From Cavenderia fasciculata (lineage: Eukaryota > Evosea > Eumycetozoa > Acytosteliales > Cavenderiaceae), in assembly GCF_000203815.1 (NCBI RefSeq), contig NW_004457695.1, forward strand, positions 2,726,054-2,790,053: a stretch of DNA of 64,000 bases, in the 5' to 3' direction. A program made the position numbers and the translations under genes. Position 1 is the first letter of the stretch. Each line of letters opens with the position of its first letter. Positions 48,513 through 59,245 of the stretch are shown piece after piece. A model generated the notes under the pieces. The model was given only the letters and a program-made list of their open reading frames with translations. It made no database searches and was not told the DNA's origin.

Positions 48513-48835
48513 TTATTGTTGATTTTGTACCGATTGATATTGATCTTTGATAAATGACAATATTTTAAGCATTGTAGAATCATTAATTGTTGAAATGAAT
48601 CCATAATGATTGATAATGTGGAGTGATCCAGTTTGTAGTTTGTAGCCAACGTGGAATAGATAAAGAAGCATTTCATACTTGTAAGGTACTATCATTATTT
48701 GATTGATAAATGATTTTTGGTCCAACTCGAAAAGAACTTGTTTGAGCTTGGGATCCCGTTGCATGAAATACTCTAATAATTGAACTTGACCACTTGACAC
48801 GATCATCGATAGGGTCGTGGCTGGTAATGATTTTG

Positions 48836-48886
<51 letters not shown>

Positions 48887-50492
48887 CTCCTCTTTGTCCT
48901 GCTGCTGCTAGCTCCAACTCGAATAATATTACATTGTCCCAACCCTGTTCGATAGCAACACTTGGTACCAAGGTGAGAGGATTCAAAGTGGCAATGAATC
49001 GAAGAAACTCTACGCTTCCATTGGCACATGCTGCCTTTTGTACAAGTCGACTCAATCCCAAATCTCGAGCTACGTACAGCTGATATAGTTGTTTGGACTG
49101 TGTACGGGCGACAAGACTTACGAATTTGTCCAAAGCAGGTCCTGGTCGTTGGAGGATCTGCCATAGCGATGCAAGAGTATTATACACTAGATCCTCTGTA
49201 AATGATGGCTCCTCTCGAACCATACGTATGACAGTGGCACAGAATCGATGACTCCAATACTTTTGCATAAAGTTTAATTCATGGTATTGGAATCTCTTTT
49301 CCTTTGTTTTGAAACGGGTGTCAAAAAAGTCAACATCTTCTCGTAGGAATGCCAACTCTAAATCGGATGGCGTCTTGGAGTCGAGAGACACTCGCCAATT
49401 ATTCTCTGCAAGCTTCTCCTCGGAAAATTCCAATATCTCGGGCGTTCCAACCTTGAGATATTCGCGAATGATGGCGGGGAACCTGTACCCGTGATCATAC
49501 AGCTTCTTTACAATGGCAAATGAATCGACGTCGGTTCGTTGCGTTGCAGAGAGTAGAGCAGCTTGCTTGCTGCCGTCATAACATGCAATCAACATGTCCA
49601 AATCTACCAATGCAATGTATTTAAACATGTGGTTGTGTAGTGGACGAAGCTCGCGTGATAGGTAGTCGACTACCTTTTCAACGTTGGCTTGACGGTCGAC
49701 AAACTCTACCTCTACGCGTGCCAAATGGTTTGTAGTGTCGGTCGACAAGAATTTGTTGAGGTAATCGTGATCATCTTTTCGAGTAGGATGTCTTGCGATA
49801 AATGCATCCAACTCTATACTGGCTCGACGTATATTATCAAACAATCTATTACCATTCAATCGATTCTTGCGCACCTCGAACCCACTTTGAATCTTGAACC
49901 ATTTCGAACATTCTAACTCTCTGACTGTGAAATAATCACCATGTAAATAATTGGTATCTATACATTCGACATTCATCTCGATCAGTACCTCCAACACCTC
50001 TTTCATGCCACTTTCGAGTGCTGCATGATATGCATTCTCTACCGATAATTCTATTGGGTCTCTCTGTCCGAGTAGCATCTTTACAATCTCGACATTGCCT
50101 CCTCGACAAGCACATGCTACAAGGTTGCCCGCCAAGAATGACGATCTCTTTAGTTGGTAGAGGTATTTGAATTGTTCTAGATCCGTCACCGTTTCACAGA
50201 TCGACGCGATTGATCTCGCGTGAAAGGGTACGTAGATACCACGCTTGATCTTATCGATCAATAGTCCAACATGTCCATGCTCCAACATTTGCTGTGCAGT
50301 GTACCAATGTTCATAACGACATATTCGATCGATTGCAAATCGACTATCAACACCACCACCACCACCATCATCATCGCTGCTCGCAATCGATTTAAATATT
50401 CTATCTCTTAGATAAGAGTTTCGAAATACACATTGAAATAATGTTGATTGAAACTCTTTCTCCTCTTCTCTATTCCTTTTTGTTTGACACAA
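48513..50492 (-). CDS. Ankyrin-repeat-type dictyostelid protein, 659 aa
   Basis: Single exon on the minus strand. The N-terminus (FQSTLFQCVFRNSYLRDRIF) and the body, in which ankyrin-like helix pairs appear (LVACACRGGNVEIVKMLLGQ, AALESGMKEVLEVLIEMN, ACANGSVEFLRFIATLN), fit the large dictyostelid family of degenerate ankyrin-repeat proteins. Repeats are irregular and separated by long linkers. A run of 16 Asn (near residue 540), encoded by the ATT-type repeat at about 48838-48887, interrupts the C-terminal third. No signal peptide, membrane span or catalytic motif. The family has no established function; protein-protein binding is the safe guess. The start ATG at 50492 is the first of the open frame. 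Confidence 0.75.
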
Positions 50493-50740
50493 TCAATTGA
50501 TGATCATTCAATAAAAAGACTGAAGTCAGTAAGCTAAGTGGACCAAATCATTATTATATTACACATACATTTATTTGTTTAGTTTTTTAATTATTTAATT
50601 GAATTAAAATTTTCAAGGCACGATATTGTGGTTTCTTGTACTATCTTTTTTTTTTATTTATTTATAAAGTTGATATTGAAGAATGGTTGGTAATTGACTT
50701 GTGTGTTTGTTGATCTGTGATGACTGTTGACCTTCTTGAT

Positions 50741-51424
50741 CTAGTTTACAAACAATTCGTCGAATAATTCATTTTCATTTCCTTCTTTGATAAGCACTAC
50801 CGATGCAGATTCATCTCGATCTTGAGCATCCAAGTACTCTTTGGCATAGCGGAAAGATTTCTTCTTTTCATCGACCGAGCATTTCTTGCCATACCAGATA
50901 TAGACCGACATGCCAGAATCCACAATAAAGACTTCGTTGGTGTCCAATATGCTTTTTGGGAAATCACCTTTTGCGACCTCTTCGAATATTAACTTTCCAG
51001 AGCTATCAGATACCTTGTAGAGGGCCTTGGTAGTGGCTTTGACTGATCCACCGCTAACAATCTTTTTGCCTGGGAATAGTTTGGCAAAAGATTTGGACTC
51101 GAATCCCTGTACCTCTCGGTATAGGACTGGTGTACCACCAAGGAAATCATCCAACTCTTGAGCCTTGTGGTGGGCAGTATCTTTCTCTTCCTTGGTGCTC
51201 AACTTGCCCAACCATATATAGATGTCAAATTTCTTTTGGTGCGTGTTCAATACGATGTAGGATTCGCCGTCCAAGAACGTTCCATGGTCTTCTTGTTTCA
51301 CCTCGACCACATTCGACCCTTGGACCTTCCATACTTTTAATCCATCCTTTGATCCGGCACCACCCCAAAATGTGTGATGCTCAGATTGCAATTGCACCGT
51401 CTCCCAAATTTTTAATATTTTCAT
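50741..51424 (-). CDS. Gelsolin/severin-like actin-binding protein with two gelsolin repeats, 227 aa
   Basis: Single exon. Residues about 25-115 form one gelsolin repeat (GLKVWKVQGSNVVEVKQED, FLDGESYIVLNT, FDIYIWLGK, ELDDFLGGTPVLYREVQGFE) and ~125-225 a second (ALYKVSDSSGKLIFEEV, FIVDSGMSVYIWYGKKCS). The ELDDFLGG and DIYIWLG blocks and the repeat spacing match severin and other gelsolin-family proteins, which sever, cap or bundle actin in a calcium-regulated way. Severin has three repeats, so this is a shorter form. An out-of-frame ATG lies seven bases upstream (51431) and reads MADENIKNLGDGAIAI before a stop; that reading resembles a severin-like leader, so a one-base indel near 51,390 or an upstream overlapping frame should be considered (see findings). 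Confidence 0.85.
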   Translation of the reverse strand: MKILKIWETVQLQSEHHTFWGGAGSKDGLKVWKVQGSNVVEVKQEDHGTFLDGESYIVLNTHQKKFDIYIWLGKLSTKEEKDTAHHKAQELDDFLGGTPVLYREVQGFESKSFAKLFPGKKIVSGGSVKATTKALYKVSDSSGKLIFEEVAKGDFPKSILDTNEVFIVDSGMSVYIWYGKKCSVDEKKKSFRYAKEYLDAQDRDESASVVLIKEGNENELFDELFVN

Positions 51425-52338
51425 CTGCCATTATTTTATTATTTTGCCTTGTAATTCTTAACTTGAAGTTAAGTTTGAAAGAAAAGAACAGAAATGCAAC
51501 TTATAAAGCTTAACTTTTGGAGGAAAAAAAAAAAAAACTGATGTGCTGGCATGTGTGCTAATTACAATTGTAAAATGCGCACAAGAACTGCTAGTATTAC
51601 CTTTATCATTACAATTATTGGAGTTTGGTCGGGATTATACTCAACCACTGTCTCATGTGCTTTCTCTCATCGATTCAACATGTATAATCTCCCCTTTTCA
51701 TGAAAGGTGACCCCTATAGCATGCACTCTCATCGTGCACCGTCAAAACCAGCGCAAAGAATGCTGAGAGAGAGATTTCATGGACAGTTTACAACATAAGA
51801 AGAGATATCTCCCAATCAAACACTTCTGAATTGCTATTAGAAGGTGGTGGTGGTGGTGGTGGAGGAGGAGGTTTGCTAAAGAAGAAGAAGATCGCAAGTC
51901 ACCTATCCACCCCCCCCCCCCCCCCCCCCCTCCCAAATAATAGTATGTGTACGATGATAGTACCAAGATACAGATAATATATTACTTAATATGCATTACA
52001 TTGTTCTATTGTCACACTTGTATTGCCAACATAGAAAGATTTTTAGGAGATAATCTTGGTTAACATGTACGTAGAGAGATATGATGTTTTTTGTGAAAAT
52101 CATTAAATATTACCTAGCTTTGCCTTTTAATTTAATATTTAATATGGTCAAACTTTAACTTTTTTTTGCGAGGTAGTGTTTCTTGGAGTTTGACCATCGC
52201 CCACTTTAGCACTCTGAATTTTAATAATAATAATCCCTCTTACTTTTATCGTTTCACTTTTATGTTTTCACCATCATTTCAAAGTTTAATCATTAATAAT
52301 TGTTTTTAAGAAATCTAGCTTGGGAAGAAAATTGTGAG
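51425..52338. other. Spacer with a poly-C tract
   Basis: AT-rich 5' flank of the gelsolin-like gene followed by a GGT/GGA run (about 51843-51874) and a perfect 21-base C tract (51910-51930). No gene. The last part is AT-rich sequence up to the HSP70 N-terminal relic. Confidence 0.6.
51910..51930. repeat. 21-base C homopolymer
   Basis: Uninterrupted C tract in otherwise AT-rich DNA, close to a GGT/GGA repeat at 51843-51874. Homopolymers of C this long are rare in dictyostelid DNA, where long runs are usually A or T. Confidence 0.9.
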
Positions 52339-52690
52339 ATGACGATTGGCATAGATCCTGGAACAACCTATTCTTGTAATTATTTTCTCTTTTAGGTGTA
52401 TGGATCGATGGTAGAGTATTGAGAGATTGTTGTTCCTTGGCAAAAACAGCCAAGGAAATAGAAACACACCATCATGTGTATCATTTAAAGATGATAAACT
52501 TTTGATTGGGGAGGCTGCCAAGAGTCAGGTGGTCGGCAACCCACAAAACACAGTGTACGATGTCAAGCGTCTCATTGGTCGAAAGTTTAGTGATCCAGTC
52601 GTGCAGTCTGATATATCAAGAATTGGCCATTCAAAGTTGAAAGGAAGGCGGCAGTGACAGACCAGTCATTCAAGTCGAGTACAAGGGTAT
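52339..52690 (+). pseudogene. HSP70 N-terminal (ATPase domain) fragment
   Basis: The sequence begins ATG ACG ATT GGC: MTIGIDPGTTYSC, the canonical HSP70 start, then a short gap (GTAATTATTTTCTCTTTTAG), and in other frames pieces such as [45 protein letters not shown] and DRPVIQVEYKG, all conserved in the first ATPase lobe of HSP70. Several frame changes separate the pieces, and nothing beyond about 130 residues remains, so it is a broken, truncated copy. The residues kept are closer to consensus than those of the C-terminal fragment at 48042, so this may be a separate event. Confidence 0.85.
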
Positions 52691-53619
52691 ACCATGTTTA
52701 AATAAAAAAATATTTATAAAATAATCAATGTATAATCAATGGCAATGCGCCATATCTATCGATCAATAAAAAAAAAAAACAGTATTTCCATCTATCCAAA
52801 GGTAGGGAGGTTTGATATTTGACAACTCACCATATCTATCAATCAATATTTAACTTGGGAACACTCATTTATCTCCAACAATGGGTCACCCCATCCTACT
52901 CACCACCATCGATATCATGACACACTTTAGATTGACACAGTACTTACCACCACCATTCCCACATCACCATCTATTAAATGCAACCCACCATCGTTGATGA
53001 TGATCATAGCACAGATAGATCAACATTGTTGATATGAAATCAAACAAATCAAACAATGAATATATTGATCAGATGTGTTTTGTTTATTAAAAATGGGTTG
53101 GGTTAGTACGACATGTAGGCATGAATCATGATTCTTCAAACAGCAATCAGGAAAGTTTGTTGAACTAGCAATGCATGCAAACTAATTAACCCAACTACAC
53201 ACATGCACACACACTAGATTAATAGTTCTCTCTCATTCATATCAATATTAAACATGATGGTAATAATGGCAATCAACTAGTTATGATTCCAACCAACAAA
53301 CAACCAAAAGTTAACCTTTTTATTTTTAAAAAAAGAATTTGGTGATGTAATAATTAAATTGGATCAATGTTAATTTAACTCTCTTACCTATTTATCCATC
53401 ATCCATCTATTTTTAATCTTTTAACCAAATCCATCTATCCATTCACCATCCATTCGAAAATTTTCATTACCATTTTGTTGTTATCTATTAATCCATTGAT
53501 CAATCCCAACAACAAATCAAATTATTATTCACTAAAAAAAAAAAAAAAATCTATATATCATGTTTGAATCAATCGCATAATCATATTACGATACAGTTTG
53601 ATATTTTTGTTTAAATCTT
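52691..53619. other. AT-rich intergenic region
   Basis: Contains CCATATCTATC and TCAATCAATA repeats (near 52749-52765 and 52830-52848), several TCCATC-type repeats and A/T runs. No gene or RNA gene seen. Confidence 0.5.
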
Positions 53620-53625
53620 TTGCTC

Positions 53626-53943
53626 ATGGTAGCCAGTCTGTATGCATACAGTATGGAATTGGACAAACGCAATGCCAAAGAGAGGCCGAGAATTGTACGA
53701 CCAATACACTGCATGTATGGCACCTATTGCAAGATCATGGGTGACGAACGCTATGTTGGTCGCTGTGTCAGAATATCATCAACTTTAAAAACACAACATT
53801 TTCAAGCCATCTGTTTTTTACCTCTTGTGTCAAAGATACGTTGGAAAAAAAGTGAAAAACTTGACCGTGTGATCAAGAGGGTCAACACAGCGAATAAAAT
53901 TCGATGTGAGCGCGTGATCACCTCGATGAGAAACGTCATCTGA
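53626..53943 (+). CDS. Small basic hypothetical protein, about 105 aa
   Basis: An open frame reading MVASLYAYSMELDKRNAKER and ending SMRNVI at 53943, with many Arg and Lys. Its base composition is less AT-rich than the spacer around it. It has no signal peptide, span or motif that I recognise, no intron and no neighbour suggesting a role. It could equally be a remnant of a larger gene. The upstream ATG at 53620 gives a frame two codons longer. Confidence 0.35.
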   Translation: MVASLYAYSMELDKRNAKERPRIVRPIHCMYGTYCKIMGDERYVGRCVRISSTLKTQHFQAICFLPLVSKIRWKKSEKLDRVIKRVNTANKIRCERVITSMRNVI

Positions 53944-54396
53944 TATCATACGCACTTTGACCAATTTAAAAATAAGGTGACCTTCTATTATCCCTTTGTA
54001 CAAACTTAAAAATAGATTTAATCCATGATTATTTATAAACAAGGAGAGAAGTTTCTTTGTTATTCATCTATTGTTATTTTATTTGTTGTGTTCGAAGGAT
54101 TCTTTTAACTGTTTTTAATTTTATATTTATACTATTATCTATCTATATATATAACAAGGTTTATATATTTTTTTTACTCTAGTATTTTTAAACATTTAAA
54201 AACTTATAAATAATCTTTTCATCAATTCAATTATATCCAAAATTGTTTATTTAATAACAACTCAATTAATCAAAATCTATATATATATTTATAAATAGAT
54301 TTGTGGGTTATAAAAGTAGTTATCGTTAGTTGTGACATCTCTAGATTTTTGATCAGACATTTGCTTGGCTGAAAAAAAAAAAAAAAAAAAAAAGCA
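53944..54396. other. Promoter/leader of the ABCB gene
   Basis: AT-rich region that becomes an A tract of about 22 bases (54371-54392) a few bases before the ABCB start codon. Dictyostelid leaders often contain such A runs next to the ATG. No RNA gene seen. Confidence 0.55.
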
Positions 54397-54825
54397 ATGG
54401 ACCACGACACCAACTCAATTGGCGTGAGTGATCAAGCAGCTGATGGTGATCATAGTGTTAATGCCAACAACAACAATAATAATAATGAATTACAAGCAGT
54501 AGATTTAATTAATAATGCAGATGATAATGTATCATTATGTCCATCAGATGTAAACATTATCAGTCAAAATGATAAGTTAAAACAACAACAACAACAAGCA
54601 GAGGAAGAAGGAGCAGACAAAAAGAAAAAGAAAAAAGGGTTCTTTGGAAAGAAGAAAAAGGATGGTAAAGAAGATGATAAACCAGCAGAGGAAAAGAAGC
54701 CAATGGTTAGTTTCTTTGAGTTGTTTAGATATGCTACTTTGACTGAAAAGATGTTAATGTTTTTCGGCTCTTTGGCTGCCTTGGCCAATGGTGTTGCTAT
54801 GCCAGCTATCAGTTTGTAAGTATAA

Positions 54826-54863
<38 letters not shown>

Positions 54864-57800
54864 GTATAAACATCTTATTATTATTATACTTTTCCATTTA
54901 TTAATTTTTTTTGTTTTTTCCATCTCCTCTTTCCTTTCTTCTCATTTTATAGAGTTGCCGGTCAGATGGTTGATAGCTTCAGACCCGAGAACTTTAATGA
55001 CCCCGACTACAAGCTAGGTTTGTTGTTTAACCCTTAATAAATACACCAACACATTGTCTTACTTACTTTTTATTACATTTATTCTCTAGGTGCCGAAGTC
55101 GCTAAAATAGCAGTGTACTTTGTATACATTGGTATTGGTACATTGGTATGTTCCTACATTGAAACATCCATGTGGATGATTGCCGGTGAACGCCAAGCAA
55201 AGACCGTTCGTCAAGAGTACCTCAAAGCCATCCTCAGACAAGACATTGGTTGGTTTGATGTAACCAAGTCATCGGAATTGGCGACTCGTATCTCAAGTGA
55301 CACCCTTCTCTACCAAGAAGGTATCGGTGAAAAGGTTGGAAACTATATTCATCACAACTCTACTTTTCTTTGTGGTTTCATTATTGGTTTTACCAAGGGT
55401 TGGCAAGTAAGTAAAAAAATGTTACGAAAAAAAAAACAAAAAATATTGACGATATTCCTTTTTTTTTTTTTAGTTAACTTTGGTTATTTTATCAGTTACT
55501 CCATTATTGGCAATTGCTGGTGGATTTGTTGCAAAGGTTATTTCAGAGTTTGCAATTGAAGGACAAAGAGCATATGCAAAGGCTGGTAGTGTTGCTGAGG
55601 AAAAGTTGGGTGCCATTAGAACTGTGTCTATGTTTTCGGGAGAGGAAAAGGAAACCAATCGTTATGCTGAAAACTTGGAGGAAGCTTTAGCTATCGGTCA
55701 TAAAAAGGGATATACTAATGGTGCTGGTATTGGTGCTGTATTGTTTGTTATCTTTGGTACTTATTCATTGGCATTCTGGTATGGTTCTAAATTGATCTTT
55801 GACGGTACCAACAATGCAATCACTGGTAATCCATGGACTGGTGGTGATGTATTGACTGTATTGTTCTCTGTCATTATCGGTGCTATGGCTTTAGGTCAAG
55901 CTGCTCCTTCAATGGCCGCCTTTGCCGCTGCTAGAGCTGCAGGCCATAGTATATTCTCAATCGTTGATCGTAAATCATTAATTGATCCACTATCCAAGGA
56001 TGGTAAGAAACTCGAGACTGTTCAAGGTAACATCGAGTTCGAACACGTCCAGTTCTCGTATCCATCACGTCCAGATGTTCCCATCTTCCAAGATTTCACC
56101 CTATCGATCAAGGCCGGACAGACTGTTGCCCTAGTCGGTGACAGTGGTGGCGGCAAGTCATCAGCCGTATCTCTCTTGGAACGTTTCTACGATCCAACCG
56201 GCGGTCGTATTCTATTGGACGGTAGTGATCTCAAAGATATCAATGTCAAGTCACTTCGTGATAACATTGGTCTCGTCAGTCAAGAACCAGTGTTATTTGC
56301 TGTAAGTATCATTGAGAATATTAGATATGGACGTGAAGATGCTACAATGGATGAGATTATCGCCGCTACCAAGGCTGCCAACGCTCACGATTTTATCAGT
56401 AGTTTGCCGGAAGGCTATGATACATTGGTGGGAGAAAAGGGAGTTCAAATGTCTGGTGGTCAGAAACAACGTATTGCTATTGCCCGTGCTATGATTAAAG
56501 ACCCAAAGATCCTATTACTCGTAAGTAGAAACAAAAGATTGACTCTAATATCATGATTGACACAATATCATTAACACATTGCACTTGATCTTTATATCTT
56601 AAAGGATGAAGCTACCTCTGCGTTGGATGCTGAATCAGAACATCTTGTACAAGCAGCCATCAATCGTCTCATTCAAGGTCGTACCAACATTATCATTGCT
56701 CACAGACTTACAACCGTTCAACATGCCGATGTCATCGCTGTCGTACGTGGTGGAGCTATTGTCGAACAAGGTAAACATGCCGAACTCTTGGCATTGAACG
56801 GTGTCTACACCTCACTCGTTCAAAGACAACAAGCTAGCTCTGAAGAGGACAAACTCAAGGCCAAAATCCTCCAAGAAAAGACTGGCAATGCCGATGACAT
56901 GGGTCTCGCCAAAAAAATGCAAGAAACTGTCAAGGATCAAGAAGAAGAACCAGATATTCAAGAACTTCTCGCCAAGGAAAAGTTGGAACAAGAACAATTA
57001 AAGAAAAAGGAAATTGAAATGGTTAATCTCACTCCAGAGGAAAAAGAAGCAAGAGACAAGGCAGCAACCAAAAAGAAACAAAAAGAGATGCTCAAACAAA
57101 AGGTACCACTTCGTAGACTATTAAAAATGTCATCACCAGAAATCCATCTATTCATCATGGGTTGTATTGCAGCTCTCTGCACAGGTTCTGTCAATCCAAT
57201 CTTTTCCATTCTCTTGGCTGAAATTTTAACAGTCTTCCAAAACCCAGATATGGATACTCTTAAAAAAGAAGCTGCTATGATGGCCATTTGGTTCTTGATC
57301 GTTGCCATAGGTAGTGGTATTGCTCATTTCGTTCAAATCGTTTGTTTTAATCATATTGGTATGTACATAGGCTCAATTGAAAGAAGAGAAAAAAAGAGAA
57401 ATGAATCCTTTAAAAAATTAATATATTAACACTTTTGTTTTTTTTTTTTAATTTCTATCTTTATTTAGGTGAAAGACTTACATTCCGTTTACGTCATATC
57501 TCATTCCGTAGTATTATTCGTCAAGAAATTGGATGGTTTGATATGCCAGAGAATGCAACAGGTGTATTGACCACTAATCTTGCCAAGGATGCTACGCTTG
57601 TCCAGGGTCTCTCTTCAGACAGATTAGGTCTGTTACTACAAAACTTGATTACTGCTTTAGTAGGTCTCATCATTGCCTATGTGAGTGGTTGGAAGTTGGC
57701 TCTTGTAGTAACTGCCACTATCCCAGCCATCATCTTGGCAGGTAAGCTAGAGTTGGACTTTATGCAAGGTTTCTCTCAAAAGTCAAAGGACGCTTATGCA

Positions 57801-59154
57801 AATGCTGGCCAAGTAGCCAGTGAGGCCATCGGAGCCGTTCGAACAGTCGCATCATTCTCATCGGAAGAAAAGATATTCAAAAACTATGAAAAGAAACTAG
57901 CCGGTCCCATGTCGATGGGTTTCAAGAATGCTCAAGTCTCGGGTATTGCCATGGGATTCTCTCAATTTGTCATATTTGCCGTGTACGCACTATCCTATTG
58001 GTATGGTGGTCGACTAGTAGACAGCAATGAATGGCCAGCATCCGACTCTAAACTCGCAGACACATGTGCCGGTCCTTTTGGTGGACCAAATGATTTCTGG
58101 CCCTCCGAGTCAGTTTGCATCAATGCTATCAATGCAATTGAAGGTTTTGGTGTAATGATGAGAGTGTTCATGGCTATTGTCCTTTCCTCACAGGGTATTG
58201 GTCAGAGCTTTTCGTTCGCACCTGACATGGCCAAAGCCAAAACAGCCACGCTATCCATCTTTGCTCTCATTGATCGTGTCTCCAAGATTGACCCATTTAT
58301 CAACAAGGGTACCACCGTCAACCCAACTGAAATTCGTGGAGACATTGAAATTAAAAACTTGCATTTCACCTACCCATCAAGACCCAACAAGAAGATTTTC
58401 AATGGATTGAACCTTGTCATTCCAGCTGGATCAAAGGTTGCTTTGGTCGGTTCATCAGGTGGTGGTAAATCCTCTATCATCTCGTTACTCGAACGTTTCT
58501 ACGATCCAGCTCAAGGTGAAATTACCATCGATGGACAAGATATTCATGGTATGAATCTCAAATCACTCCGTTCGATCCTTGGTCTCGTCGGTCAAGAACC
58601 AACTCTATTCTCTGGAACTGTCTATGACAATATCGTCTATGGAAAACCCAACGCTACCATGGAAGAGGTTGAAACTGCAGCCAAGTCTGCCAATGCTCAT
58701 GACTTTATCTCTGCACTTCCAAATGGCTACCAAACTCAACTTGGTGACAAGTACACTCAATTATCTGGTGGTCAGAAACAACGTGTCGCCATTGCCCGTG
58801 CTATCATTCGTCAACCCAAGATCCTATTACTCGTAAGTAGAAACAAAAGATTCTAGACTCTAATATCATGATTGACTCTAATATCATCAACACATTGCAC
58901 TTTATCTATGTATCTTAAAGGATGAAGCTACATCTGCGCTCGATTCCAAGAGTGAAAAGGTTGTACAAGCAGCTCTTGATAACATTATGAAGGGCAAGAC
59001 AGCGATTGTGGTTGCTCATCGTCTCTCTACGATTATTGACAGTGACATTATCGCCGTCATTCACAATGGTACCATCATTGAACAAGGTAATCACAGAGAA
59101 TTAATGGACCTCAATGGTTTCTATAGCAGATTGGTTTCAAAACAAATTCAATAA
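54397..59154 (+). CDS. Full-length ABC transporter, B family (P-glycoprotein type), about 1399 aa
   Basis: Exons 54397-54815, 54953-55017, 55090-55406, 55474-56520, 56605-57358, 57469-58832 and 58921-59154. Architecture: a Lys/Gln/Glu-rich cytosolic N-terminus (1-105), membrane domain 1, ATPase 1, a Lys/Glu linker (about 760-840), membrane domain 2, ATPase 2. Motifs: Walker [10 protein letters not shown] (489-497) and GSSGGGKSS (1195-1203), signatures MSGGQKQR and LSGGQKQR, Walker B plus DEATSALD in both halves, and H-loops AHRLTTV and AHRLSTI. All catalytic residues are present, so both sites should hydrolyse ATP. It resembles multidrug-resistance exporters; the substrate cannot be deduced. 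In both halves an intron falls directly before DEATSALD, and the two introns are nearly the same sequence. The gene converges on the kinase gene with a 91-base spacer. Confidence 0.93.
56521..56604 (+). other. Intron before DEATSALD of ATPase 1 (near-identical to 58833-58920)
   Basis: Starts GTAAGTAGAAACAAAAGATT, contains CTCTAATATCATGATTGA and ends ATCTTAAAG. The matching intron in the second half of the gene shares these blocks with a few substitutions and short gaps. Confidence 0.85.
58833..58920 (+). other. Intron before DEATSALD of ATPase 2 (near-identical to 56521-56604)
   Basis: Same start, middle block and 3' end as the ATPase 1 intron, about 4 bases longer. The repeat CTCTAATATCA occurs twice in this copy. 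Confidence 0.85.
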
Positions 59155-59245
59155 ATAATCAACATAAAATGGAAATCAAAAAGTTGAATATAAAAAAATA
59201 TATATAATTTTATTTGATTTGATTTGATTACTTATATTATTATAT

